From Seminavis robusta (lineage: Eukaryota; Bacillariophyta; Bacillariophyceae; Naviculales; Naviculaceae), in assembly GCA_903772945.1 (NCBI GenBank), contig CAICTM010000188.1:31407-95406 (forward strand): a stretch of 64,000 bases of DNA, read 5' to 3'. Within the stretch, counting starts at the first letter, position 1, and each line of letters begins with the position of its first letter. A model generated the notes under the pieces. That model saw only the letters and a list, made by a program, of their open reading frames with translations. It had not been told where the DNA came from and did no database searches. Below, piece after piece: positions 21,211 to 31,999 of the stretch. A program made the translations under genes and the position numbers.

Positions 21211-22377
21211 ATGAGCAGCAACGATCCCCTCGTCTTCGATCTTTCAAGTCTACCTCTTTATCCCATCGATTCCACCATGGCCGATCCCTCTTCCGCCAAG
21301 ACCGATTCCACCATGGCCGATCCCTCTTCCACCAAGGCGTCTGCCACCAAGCCCGACACCACCATGGCCGATCCCTCTTCCACCAAGCGCAAGTGGAGGA
21401 CCAAAGTTACCGGTCCCAACGATGACTTCAACGTCTTTCGAGGCATCCAAACAACCGTCATCAAGGATGCCAAGAACATGCATCACCAAGTTGATGCCGC
21501 CGCTTTGACCTCCCAAGTGCTGTACACGGACGAGAATGGGAAGGTTATCTCCGCGGTCACCGTTGTGATGCCTTCGTTGATCTGCCACCAAGCCTTCAAC
21601 AAGAAGTATCTTGGGCCTCCCGGCAACCAACCCGTCGTTCCCTGGCACCAGCTTCCGTACAAGGACGATGATGACGAGCTTAAACCCATCACGATCCAGG
21701 CATTCAGCATGCATACCATCGCCCTTCTTGCTCAGCATCAGTGCTGGGTCCAAGCTGTTGTGACAACAGGGTGCGAGCCATCAGAGCATGAAGGTCTGAT
21801 TCTAACCTCCGTCCATGATGGAGAAGGCAACTTGACGAGTTTTTTTAGAGGTACCATGCTCCCACCACCGGAAGGAGAAGAAAAGGAGGGTGCTACATTC
21901 CCACCACCGGAAGGAGAAGAAAAGGAGGGTGCTACATTGACCACCGCCCTCTCTGACGATAGCGATGAAACTGTCGAACCCCCGGATGCTGGCTTGATGG
22001 CCATGATCAAGGGACAGATCGACACCTTCAACGCCAACAACAAGAAGGAGGAGAAGGAGGAGCGTTGGGTGCAGGGCCCTTTGATTCCTTGTCCAAAGCT
22101 TAAAGAGGGCCAAACACTAAAGATTACCATCAGAGGTCCAGGCGATACTGAAGACACGGTTCTTTATGTCAAGGCAGTGGCCAAGAAGAAGGATGACGGC
22201 GCCGAGAAGGATGACGGCGTCGGCAGCAAGAAGGATGACGGCGTCGGCAGCAAGAAGGATGAGACTGAAGAAGCCTCGAGCTCTGATTCTGGTGAGGATA
22301 TCGATTCAGACTGCAGTTATGGTGAACAGGAGGAAGAGGAAGAGGTGGATGATAGCTACAAGTTCTGCAGTATTTAG
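21211..22377 (+). CDS. acidic orphan protein with internal short repeats
   Basis: 388 residues from a good ATG (context 'ccaccATGagcag'). The N-terminus carries three copies of 'MADPSS(A/T)K' separated by Thr/Ser-rich spacers. Residues ~65-210 form a more complex, possibly globular region. Two 13-residue units of 'PPPEGEEKEGAT' (a 39-bp perfect tandem repeat at ~21860-21940) precede another ordered stretch. The C-terminus is Lys/Asp-rich ('KKDDGVGS' repeated) and then strongly acidic. I do not recognise any domain. Codon-phased repeats and a continuous long frame support a real gene. No signal peptide or membrane segment is seen. Confidence 0.6.
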   Translation: MSSNDPLVFDLSSLPLYPIDSTMADPSSAKTDSTMADPSSTKASATKPDTTMADPSSTKRKWRTKVTGPNDDFNVFRGIQTTVIKDAKNMHHQVDAAALTSQVLYTDENGKVISAVTVVMPSLICHQAFNKKYLGPPGNQPVVPWHQLPYKDDDDELKPITIQAFSMHTIALLAQHQCWVQAVVTTGCEPSEHEGLILTSVHDGEGNLTSFFRGTMLPPPEGEEKEGATFPPPEGEEKEGATLTTALSDDSDETVEPPDAGLMAMIKGQIDTFNANNKKEEKEERWVQGPLIPCPKLKEGQTLKITIRGPGDTEDTVLYVKAVAKKKDDGAEKDDGVGSKKDDGVGSKKDETEEASSSDSGEDIDSDCSYGEQEEEEEVDDSYKFCSI

Positions 22378-22474
22378 GCATTGTAGCATTTAACTATCTA
22401 TAGTACTATTGATACTAGAACTGTGCTCTATAGATCTAGCTAGCTAGTTGATGTTTGTACATGTAGTTGTTGCT

Positions 22475-22652
22475 GTGTGTATCCAATGCCTTGATGTACA
22501 AGTAGCCAAGCTAGAAGCCGAAGCGTTGCCCGTGTCATCATGTTATGACAGTGACAGCTACTAAATCTACCAGTTTGGCTAGCTATTAACTAAGAAGTAG
22601 AACTAGTAGCTGTCACTGTCATACCATGACCGGCAAGGCAATACATACACAC
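22475..22652. mobile_element. fold-back (MITE-like) element
   Basis: An imperfect palindrome of ~178 bp. The outer arms ('gtgtgtat..aatgcctt' at 22475 and 'aaggcaatacatacacac' at 22635-22652) are inverted copies. An inner pair, 22544-22562 and 22605-22623, matches perfectly over 19 bases. No coding capacity. This is the shape of a small non-autonomous element or a transcribed hairpin. The target-site duplication is not clear. Confidence 0.55.
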
Positions 22653-22830
22653 TACAGGGTGGCTAGCTAGCTACTACTAGAGGAGAGTCAAACGATAAGA
22701 TAAGAGTGCTATATTATTTTTTGGATACCTACACTGCTATTGCTTTTGGTGGGAGCATACATCCCATTATGATTGTTGCCATTTGCCTTGTTGGTTGCTG
22801 TGGATAGGTCTGTTGTTGTGGATTGCATAT

Positions 22831-23564
22831 TCATTCTTCATCCTCTACAGTGACATACGTGTACTCTGTATCAGTGGACCGAGTGCTGATCTGCTCCTGA
22901 CCAATCAAATCCACCAACTCCTCCAAATCAGCATCTTCCTTCCTTTCATCCCAGGGCTCCAAGGTGCCACTGCTTTCTCGGCGATTGTTGTTGTGTGGTT
23001 TCTTCTTCATGACAGCAGGAGCAACAGCAACAGGCACAGTCTTGATTGCCAGAGGCATAGGAGGAGGCTTTTTCATGGCAGCAGGCTTGGATGCAGGCAA
23101 CTCAACTGGTGTAAGGCAAGGTTGAGCCACCACGACCACCTCTACCTCTGGATCTGCTCCTAGACCTGTTGGCTCAACAAAGCGTCCCTGGCCAGCAGGC
23201 AAAAGGAACACAATCTCAATGCCACTGTTGAGTTTCATCACAAGCTCTCTTCCTGAAAGGGTGAGAATCCAAAGCGGACAAGCCTGCAATCCTTGTCATC
23301 CACCAAGCTTGACAGATGATCCCCAACCTTCTTTCCCTGCTCTGGAGTCATATACTGGTTCTTCTTGAAAGACCAGAGGAAAGTAGAGTCTTCTTCCCAG
23401 GTACTGACCAGCATATCCAAGTTTGACAACAGAGAAGCCATGGAACGGCTTGTGGCAGGAATTCTTGGCTCATCCTCACTCTCTTCGCTGATACTCAACT
23501 CATGATCAAGGTGGTAGATGGTAAACAAATGGTTGTGGCCAATCCTTTTGATGTCAAGCTTCAT
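22831..23564 (-). pseudogene. small orphan gene, frame interrupted near 23250
   Basis: The ATG at 23564 opens a 108-codon frame with an acidic segment and 'STWEEDSTFLWSFKKNQY'. A second frame, overlapping from ~23289 to 22831, continues with 'GRELVMKLNSGIEIVFLLP' and a Pro/Ala/Val-rich region ending in an acidic tail. The two read as one ~240-residue protein if the frame changes near 23250. A sequence like a 3' splice site ('ctcaccctttcag') lies there, but I found no donor of matching phase. I recognise no family. Confidence 0.35.
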
Positions 23565-23609
23565 CTTGAGAGTGGAGAGCTACTAGTAGAGGCAATCGAT
23601 GGATCCGGA

Positions 23610-23650
23610 GGAGTGAGATCCGGAGTGAGATCCGGAGTGAGATCCGGAGC
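23610..23650. repeat. 12-bp tandem repeat
   Basis: Three consecutive copies of 'ggagtgagatcc' and a partial fourth. Confidence 0.75.
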
Positions 23651-24295
23651 GATGAATCGACCTCTTCTTCTCCTGAAAGCTCTCAATATTTCACCACCAA
23701 AGCATGCAGAGGCACCAGAGGCAATGAGAGGATGCACATGGGGTAACGGAGAGCGGCTAGTGGCCGACAAGCGGAGGAAAAGCGCCATTGCGAGAGGCTT
23801 CTTTTTTCGATCGATTCAAATAAAGTTTGTGGAGTGAGTAGCTCCACGCTGAGTGGCTACCTCCATTAGAGTTCAGGCTTTGTCGGTTACTGTTTATATT
23901 TATTTAGCTATACAAAAGCTTAGAGTAAGGCCTGCAGGCTCTATCCCGCTTATTAACACGAGGCAGAGGCTCTCATTCATTTGATACGACTGTGTACACT
24001 GGTACCGGTAGAAACGGCCCGAAATCGCGATTTGCACCAAATTCCGGTTTATACTTGTGTTACGTCTCAATGAGACGACGCACCTTTTGGTTTCCCCCTC
24101 AGTTGCACTCTGAAATCGATTTGCCGGCGTTTACTGTGTAAAATAGAGTACCCGCACTTCAGTTGCAGAATCAACGGTCATGTGCTTCGAAAGATTTAGA
24201 TCGATTCGTGGATAAAAAGAACCGTTGAAGTTACTAAGGTTAAGGATAAACTGATTGCCTGCACATGTAGGATAAACCGATCGTCAGTCGAGCGA

Positions 24296-24560
24296 AAGTC
24301 CATTATTGAAGGCGCAACACTGACTTCTCTCCCTCATTGAATTCGTATGGTAAACAGGAGGTAAATCCAAGCTTGGCCGACAACAATGCATGGTGAGTGC
24401 TTTATCCAATCGGCCGATCGATCGAATCGATTCGAGGTAAGCCTATTATCAAGAGTGTTAAACCAAATCCATTGTTGAAGGTGCAGCACTGACTTCTCTC
24501 CCTCATTCAATTCCTATGGTAAACAGGAGAGAATTCCGAGCTCGGCCGTCAACAGGTGAG
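24296..24560 (+). repeat. two ~95-bp direct repeats
   Basis: Copies at about 24300-24395 and 24470-24560 share 'gcactgacttctctccctca' (with one or two changes) and 'atggtaaacagga', then diverge. A weaker third copy may lie at 24640-24700. No gene is seen in the surrounding region (23838-25300). Confidence 0.6.
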
Positions 24561-25319
24561 TTGGTTTTTATTATTCGAATCGATCGATCGCACCTCTATT
24601 ATTATCCAAGCCGTCCTTCTCTGGTGCAGATTCGAAAGCCATCCCTCATTGAATCCTATAGACCGTGGGATGGCAGTCAGTTCTCGGCCCATGACGGCCA
24701 AGTTGGTGCAATTTGAAAAACAATGGTAAGCCTCCGGTCGTCTGCAGTTGAGCACAGAAAACAAAACTCATATCTATTTGTTGTTTTCTCTGCTGTACTG
24801 CTGACGGCCGAGGAAATCCCATTGTCGAACGAACGATTGATCGCTCCGAATAACACGAGGAAGAAGAGGCTACCGCTACGGAGGTATGTGTACGGAGGAA
24901 ACTGTTATCTCCAGCCCTACCAACAGCATGAACGACGTCTTCGAGTCATTGAATGGCAACAGTCAACCGGAGGAGGCTACACGACAACGCACAAAAGCAC
25001 AGAGGAGAGTGGATCCTACTACTGGATTCATCCCTCCAGTGTTATTTCCTTGTGATTTGGTGGTGATTCCTGTGTCGGCACCCATTTTTCTGTATGCACA
25101 AGTCCTCGGGCGAACGACTTGCTTCTTTCGTAAGATAATAGATCATCGAGTCGTCGACTCATTGAAAGGGAACAGGAGCAAGGCTAGCTACTCGACAACA
25201 CACAAGAGAGTGGATCCTCCTACCGGATTCATCCCTTCTTGTTATTTCCTACTGTTTTTTTGGTGGTGATTCCTGTGTCGGTACCCATTTCCTGTATGCG
25301 CAAATCAAGTACTGTTGCC

Positions 25320-26440
25320 ACTAGCTATACGGCAGCTGGCTACAATGGCTGGATTGACAATATTCCGTTGTGCGTATATTCGTCATAAGAATCCAATGCG
25401 AGGTAACCGAGTGCAGCGAGCAAAGTCGAACCTGCGTGTGTTCGGTACTGTTGCTACTGTCACGATCGATGAACTCTACGGTAACTGGCTACAATGGCTG
25501 GATTGAGAATATTCGGTTGTGCATGTATTCGTCACAAGGATCCAATGCGAAGTACCGTAACCATAGCGAGCAAAGCCGAACTTTCGGTACTGTTGCCACT
25601 GTCATCGATGTAGCAATACCGCAGCTGGCTACAATGGCTGGATTCATAATGTTCAGTTGTGCATGTATTCGTCATAAGGATCCAATGCAAGGTACCGGTA
25701 ACGGAGTGTAGCCAGTAAGCGAACCTGTGTGTTCGGTACTTGTTGCCACTGTCACGGATGTTTGTAACTCTACGGTAACTGGCTACAATGGCTGGATTGA
25801 GAATATTCGGTTGTGCATGTATTCGTCTAAGGATCCAGTGCGAGGTACCGGTAACCGTAGCGAGCAAAGCCGAACTTTCGTATGTTGCCACTGTCGTCGA
25901 TGTAGCTATACCGCAGCCGGCTACAATGGGCTGGATTCATAATGTTCGGTTGTGTATGTATTTATCATAAGGATCCAATGCAAGGTACCGGCAACGGAGT
26001 GTAGCCAGCAAAGCGGAACCTGAGTGTGTTCGGTACTGTTGACACTGTCGCCGATGTAACTGTACGGTAGCCGGCTACAATGGCTGGATTAAGAACAATA
26101 TTCGGTTTTGTGCATGTATTCGTCATAAGGATCTAATGCGAGTAACTGACTGCAGCGAGCAAAGCGAACCTGAGTGTGTTCGGTACTGTTGCCACTGTAC
26201 TGATCGATGACTCTACGGTACTGGCTACAATGGCTGGATTGACATGTTCGGTTGTGCATGTATTCGTCATAAGGATCCAAAGCAAGGTACCGGTAACGGA
26301 GTGTAAGCCAGTAAAGCGGAACCTGAGTGTGTGTTCGGTACTGTCACGGATCGGTGTAACTCTACGGTAACTGGCTACAATGGCTGGATTGACAATATTC
26401 GGTTGTGCATGTATTCGTCATAAGGATCCAAGTAGCGAGC
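25320..26440 (+). repeat. eight-unit tandem array, ~138-154-bp period
   Basis: The word 'ggctacaatggctggatt' recurs at 25338, 25487, 25627, 25781, 25919 (one inserted g), 26073, 26223 and 26373, giving spacings of 149, 140, 154, 138, 154, 150 and 150 bp. Each unit also carries 'tgtattcgtcataaggatcc' and 'gttcggtactgttgccactg' or variants. The frames inside are open only by chance. This is a minisatellite with a nucleosome-like unit length. Confidence 0.9.
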
Positions 26441-27312
26441 AAACTGAGGAAACAGGAGACGAACGCTGAAAAAAAGCCGAATTTCAATTTTGTATGGTTT
26501 TGGTTTTATACAGTTTCTATATTGATTTCGGTTTTATACTTTGGGTTCGAATTTATATTTAGGTTTCGAATTGATCAATTTGCTTGGATTCATAAAATCG
26601 TGATTTCCGGCCCTTTGGTAGGAGAGGTGCTGACGGCTGATGAATTTTGTTGAATGGTGATGAATAGGGAGCAAATGATGAATCGAATCATTCAATCTGT
26701 GGCAAATGATGAATGGCATTCACCGAAAGAGCAAATTGTTTGTTTAACACCTCTCGAATTTAGTCTTTGAATTGTCTTGAGCTTAAATCTCACTCTCAAG
26801 CTGAAATGTCACTTAGAGAGTGCAACTTCAGTCGCCCTATGTAATTTCAGCACGTATCACGCTTATTAACACGGGGCTTAGTGCAATTTCAGTGTCGCTA
26901 CCGGTATGTAATTTCAGAACGTCGACTTAAATTGCACTCTCCGACTTAAATCATACTTCTTTAAAAGAAGAGCCTTGGATTTAACAGCCGAATCCCTTCA
27001 ATTTGTTGTTTCGGTAGGCGCCAATCATTCAATCTGTGACAATGGGTGATGAATTGTGCTAAAATGTACTACCAGTACCTGGTACTAGTCTAATAGTCTA
27101 CTCGTACTTTTCTATAGATGGTTATGAAGGGTGATGAATTGGTTATAAAAATGATGCTTTTTGACGAAATGGATTTCAGATTTTTACCAAATGTGAGACC
27201 GGCTGGCACGCTGTGCACAGCTTCGTTGAGCGGATTTTGGCGCGAAGCTTTACACCTACTTTTGAAGCATCTTTGACACACACCTTCATCTGTAGCGTTG
27301 CACGGCTCCACC
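26441..27312. other. AT-rich intergenic
   Basis: No gene is seen. The phrase 'cgcttattaacacg' also occurs near 23947, hinting at dispersed repeat copies. Confidence 0.4.
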
Positions 27313-28284
27313 ATGTCTATTGCTTTCTCTTTTCCAAACGACGGCACAGCTATTGCTGTGTCAGCTGCCAAGGCTACAACTCCTCGCACTGTCGCTTCCG
27401 ACAATGACAGCGATCAAGGGGAAGAAGCCATGCCTTGGGAAGACTGCGATTGGGTTCCAATGATGTCCTCCGGCAAGCAAAAGACTCCCAACCAAATCCG
27501 TGGCGAGTTCCAGCGCTACTTGGACACGTGTGGTCGGACCACAAAGGACGTGTTGGAAGAAATTGGAGTCAGCAGCAGATCCTTTTACAAGTTCATGAAC
27601 CGCAAAAACTACAAGGACCCAGTAAGAATTCAATACGAGACGTTTGTCTATTGTTGGTCCAGCAAAGTGAAATCAATAGTGCTCCGCCATTCTCACCCTT
27701 CTATTCTGTAACCCCAGTGGTCGGCTGTTCAGAATCAGACATACTTTGAGGCTGGTCGTTTCTTGGCAAAACACGACCACCAGAAGAAGTTACAAAAGAA
27801 ACAAGACAAGAAGCGAAAGGCGTCTTCTTCGAGTGATGGCACTGCCGTCAAGAAGGCAAAGCCCTCCGTGGCGGCACAGCGAGCTGAAGCCGACGCTTGG
27901 TTGACAGAAGTCTTGGCCACCACTGGCGCCAACGAGGAGGTAGTGTATGACTCTTGTCCAGAGCTTGTCAAAAAGATCAAGAAGCTCTTTCAGGACAAAC
28001 CTGGTGTGACCAAGGCGGCTTTCTGTAGAATCGCTCTCTCGGGTGCAAACAACAATGCTTTGGCCAAATTCTTGGCTGCCAAGCACCAAGATCAGCAGGG
28101 AAATGCGGTCTACCGCAAGGCGTATGCATTCTTTGAAAAACTTCGCATCAAGAATGGCGAAGCAAAAACCAAAGCTCGGCTCAAGCATGAACAAGAGAAA
28201 GGGCCCGAAGGTTTTTCTATCAAACCTTTGAACATGGGCCGCCCACCGATGGTGTTTTATGCTGTTGACTTCCCCTTCTTTTGA
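27313..28284 (+). CDS. protein with two DUF7726-like helical segments, one intron
   Basis: Exons 27313-27621 and 27718-28284, with a 96-bp intron (gtaaga...ccccag) in phase 0; 291 residues. The ATG sits in 'ccaccATGtct'. Two segments share one plan, 'TPNQIRGEFQRYLDT..T..D.L.EIGVSSRSFYKFM' (~residues 55-110) and 'ELVKKIKKLF.....VTKAAFCRIALSGANNNALAKFL' (~200-240), each followed by an aromatic helix containing 'AYAFFEKLR' or similar. This resembles the DUF7726 helical domain described mainly in fungi, a helix-turn-helix-like fold of unknown role. A basic Lys-rich nuclear-localisation-like stretch ('KKLQKKQDKKRK') lies between them. It may bind DNA, but that is inference. Confidence 0.7.
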
Positions 28285-28555
28285 ATATGAAGAATAAATG
28301 ACTGAATCCAATCCGCTCTTGTCGCCATGCGGTTGGGAAGGCAATGATGACATGTATGTTGGAATGTTGAGGGAGGTATCAATTTCTGTAGTAGAGCAAT
28401 TTATAACCATTGAGGAATAGCAAATGCATTTGATGAAGCGTAGAACTATGGGGTTGCCTATGCCAGAGCACGCATTGTAAGAAAATGGATCTGGTGGTCT
28501 ATTAGAAGTGCTGTTCAAACAATGGATACGCGGCATTCCGCGCTGATTACATGGA

Positions 28556-30858
28556 CTATCGAGCAATGGACCCTCGCGAATGTGAATTTGCCTTTTGGTG
28601 CTTTGGCTGTTCCGGAGCCTGCCTAAAATTGCTGGTGTTGCGCAAACTACTCAACAGAGGTGCGGAATCAGAAATGATGGAATTGTCCTCCTTCCAACCA
28701 GGATCAAACCTGAACGACTGTTCATCGTCATGACTTCCTTTGGATGTCGGGGTCTCTGCTCGACCGTTGGCATCGTTGCTATTGCTTCTGCGGATGCGGT
28801 TGTTTTTCGATCCACTGCTGCGGCTTCCATCTCCACCCCACGAGGACGAGTAGCCATCCTCGCCCTTTCCATTGGCGCGGCGCTTGACGCAATTCAGCGG
28901 GCTCAAATAGTTCCAGATGGAACACCGTTGCTTCTTACTGTGCGCGATCTCGTCCTCAAACTGCTTGGGCTCAGACAGATCCTTCGGGTTGGTTCTGTTT
29001 AGGTCTGCGAGAATTGTGGATGCGTTGGTGTCTGGTTGTTGTCCTACTTGCCGCTGGAGTGTTGTGTCTCGACCATTGTCATTGTTGGCGACAATGAATT
29101 CTCCAACCACTTCGAGAGGGCCGGATGGTTTCCAGTTGGAGTCGAAGTTGTTGTACTGTTGTGAAGCAAAGGGTGGTGTATATCCTCCGTGAGGTTGCCG
29201 TTGTCTTCGACTCGGGCTAGTGGCTGGGCTGGAAGTGCTGAAGCTACTGGTGACGCGAATTAAGTCTGTGTTGGAAGGAAGGAGCATAACGTCGGATGGA
29301 TTACTCAGCTGTGAGCTAACGTCATCAAAGGACTGGCTGGTTCCAAGCAAGGACCCCAGGAAACCTCTGCTACCGTTTTGTGAATTGCCGCGTTGCGGGT
29401 GTACAGGCACTCGAGATGGAATGGACGGAACTTGAAAGCTCAGAAACTGACAAGCGTGATGATGTTTCATGACTCCATTTGGTATATGCAGTCGTTTCAA
29501 AGCCTCCTCACTCAGAGTCAACGGGATATCATTCTCAAACACTGGCGATGTTCGCCCTTCTTTGGAACCCTTACGCAAGAAGTTCTTTATGCGGGACTTT
29601 CCAGGCTGGCTGTTGGGGTACAAGTCGAGCTGCGTGCATTGCCCAGAAGGAGAAAATGGAGATTCATGAGTGTCTACAATCACTTGGCAGATTGGTGTAG
29701 CCTACAGAAGCGCGCGGTTGGACGGACTTACCAATCCACCAGCCCTCAGTTGTCGGATGCAGTCCCTGGCAATGTCAGTTCTGTTGGGGCAGAACAGATT
29801 GGCGGTGTAGTTCGCGAATGAGACGGGAGAAGAGTGAGATTCGGCGCTGCTTCTTGCACTCATGACAACGAAACGAAAACTTACGCTGCCTTGGCAGCCA
29901 TGGACCAAGGCTTGGCCACCCAAAGTTCTCTTGGTCGGACATCATATTTGGCTATTGAGAGTATATGAACCAATTGGCAGAACTTGTCTCCTCGCAGTTG
30001 GAATAGACCATCGTAGTCCTGTCTCCATCGATCGGACAGCTTTCGTTGCAACGCATATAGAACATCCCTTGCTAGATCCGCCAGCGGGTCAACCCACAAT
30101 TGCATGATTTCGTATTGTTTCCGACCTGGATCCAGAAGAAGGATAAGAATGGGAATCCGGGACGATTCGTCGTCTTTGCTATTGTTGTCAACGGAAAGTA
30201 ACAGGGAGGTGGGAGACGTATGGGACAAGAACAGGAGATCTTCGTTGCTTAGTTCGGCGCCCCTACTAGCAGTGTGGAGCTTGTTATTGCTTTGGTTGTG
30301 CGCTGCTCCATTCCTGGCACCAAAGCTATTTGTTCGATTCAGTTGTTGCTGTTGATGTTCATGATCGTGTTGGTCGTCCCCCCCTGTAGAGCTTCCGCTG
30401 TCACTCTTCTTGACCAGCTCGATCACTCCGTTTCGTTCTACTACAATCAGTGCTTGTGATTGTTGCTGCGTAGCTGCCGCTGCCGTTGTTGTTGCCGCTG
30501 TTGTTGTTGTTGTTGTTGTTGTTGTTACTGCGGGAGCCGGTGGCGTTTCCTTTGGACATGGCGACGATAGGATGTATGCCTGTCTCCAGAAGCCTTGGGC
30601 TTGTTCATGCTCGTTAGAACAGACACTGGCACGGCCGCCGTTAAAGCCACGGGGAGCGGTGTTCCCGTTCATGTAGGACCCACTTAGGTCTGAAAGCTCC
30701 CTTGTCAAGGGGGCTGGGACGCACATGACCGAGCTGGGAGCACTCCCCGTGCTGTTGTTGGAAGAAACCTGCCGTTGTTTTCGGGAACCCGAGGCCTTGG
30801 AAGCAGCGGAGGCCGCGGCTGCGTGAAGAACGGTCCGATGCCGTGGCGGCTTGCCCAT
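28556..30858 (-). CDS. three-exon orphan protein with a possible ubiquitin-like segment
   Basis: Exons 30858-29885, 29780-29732 and 29701-28556 join in frame to 722 residues. Intron 1 (29781-29884, 104 bp) and intron 2 (29702-29731, only 30 bp) both read gtaagt...ag. The ATG at 30858 is in 'agaccATGggc'. The N-terminal half is low-complexity (poly-Thr, poly-Gln/His). The part before and across the exon junctions ('RKQYEIMQLWVDPLADLARDV..', 'RELWVAKPWSMAAKAATDIARDCI') recalls a beta-grasp/ubiquitin-like segment seen in uncharacterised stramenopile proteins. The C-terminal third is Ser/Asn-rich and probably disordered. The function is unknown. Confidence 0.6.
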
Positions 30859-31999
30859 GGTCTCTGCTGATGGATGATAATGGGTATCCAACCGTCCAAT
30901 CGTAACCTGATACCCAAAAGAGCTCTGAAGGGGTGGTACCACCCGATGGTACCCGACCACCAAGGAGTATTAGGCGCTGGCTAGCAGATAGGAGGGTGCG
31001 TCAGTCTTGAGCAACCTTTTGAATATTGGTGCAGTTGAGGTGCAAAACCGTTGTGTTGGCGAGATAAAGTGAGTTTGAGGCCTCAGCTAACGCCTCAATA
31101 CAGGTCCCCCTCAGAAAATGGTGCGGTACTTCGGAAAACTGATGATGAAGAGATCTTGACGATCACTCGACGATGGCGTAATCCTCTATAGAAGTCGCCG
31201 CATACCCTTTGCCTTGGCCTGAGTGTTACCATATGTTGATCAGTGGCACCTGTTTGCTTTCACTTCAGCGTGTCGTTGGTATGATGAAAGATGAGCTGTT
31301 GTTGCAAGGTCGATGATATTTTGTTTTCTCCTCTAGTCGAGTTAATCGAATCAACTCTTCGCATGATTGAAGACCAGGGGTGATCCAACCAAAAGCCAAT
31401 TGTTGCATACAAATTGGAAGAGAACATGGGTGCCTGATGAAGAAGGACCGGCGACTTAGGAAGCAATCGGGATTTTCGTCCGTTTCTCCCGCATGGCCCA
31501 AAATCCTTGCCACAAAGTGGCCTGTGGGACCTAAAAGAAGGATCCTTGGGCCACAGCCTGGACGAAACGAGCACTACGAATCTTGCTGGTAGACAAAAGA
31601 AACGGTGACGCTTCCGGTATCTGGCTAGAGGATGTGCGTAATAGTACACTTGTTTCTTTCAAGACGACGCGGGGTACTTGTTCAGCAAGGTGTGAATAGA
31701 AAAGAGATCACCATCCCATCATTTTTGGCTGAGATTGAATCATTCCAAGTGACCCAACATTAGCAGCTACACTATTAAATAGCTAGCTACCGGTAGAGAG
31801 ACTGGCCACCAGTAGGTACCGGTAGTGCCGGTACCGTACCGGTATGTGTAGCGGTAGGAGCTCGGAACCATCCCACAGCCTCAGGAAATGTTTCCCGTTG
31901 GGAAAACAGAAAACCAAGACTTTTAAAATTGCCTGTTCAGATTAACTAAAAGCAGTCCATTGGGCTACCGGAACCGTATCGCACCATACATCGGAAGCT
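30859..31999. other. intergenic
   Basis: Promoter side of the orphan gene and 3' side of the dynamin-like gene. Dense 'accggtac' words occur at 31790-31850. No gene is seen; the frames at 31260-31650 resemble nothing. Confidence 0.5.

Noticed and set aside
29393-29821. 142-codon plus-strand frame opposite the three-exon orphan gene
   Set aside because: It is the shadow of the coding exons on the other strand.
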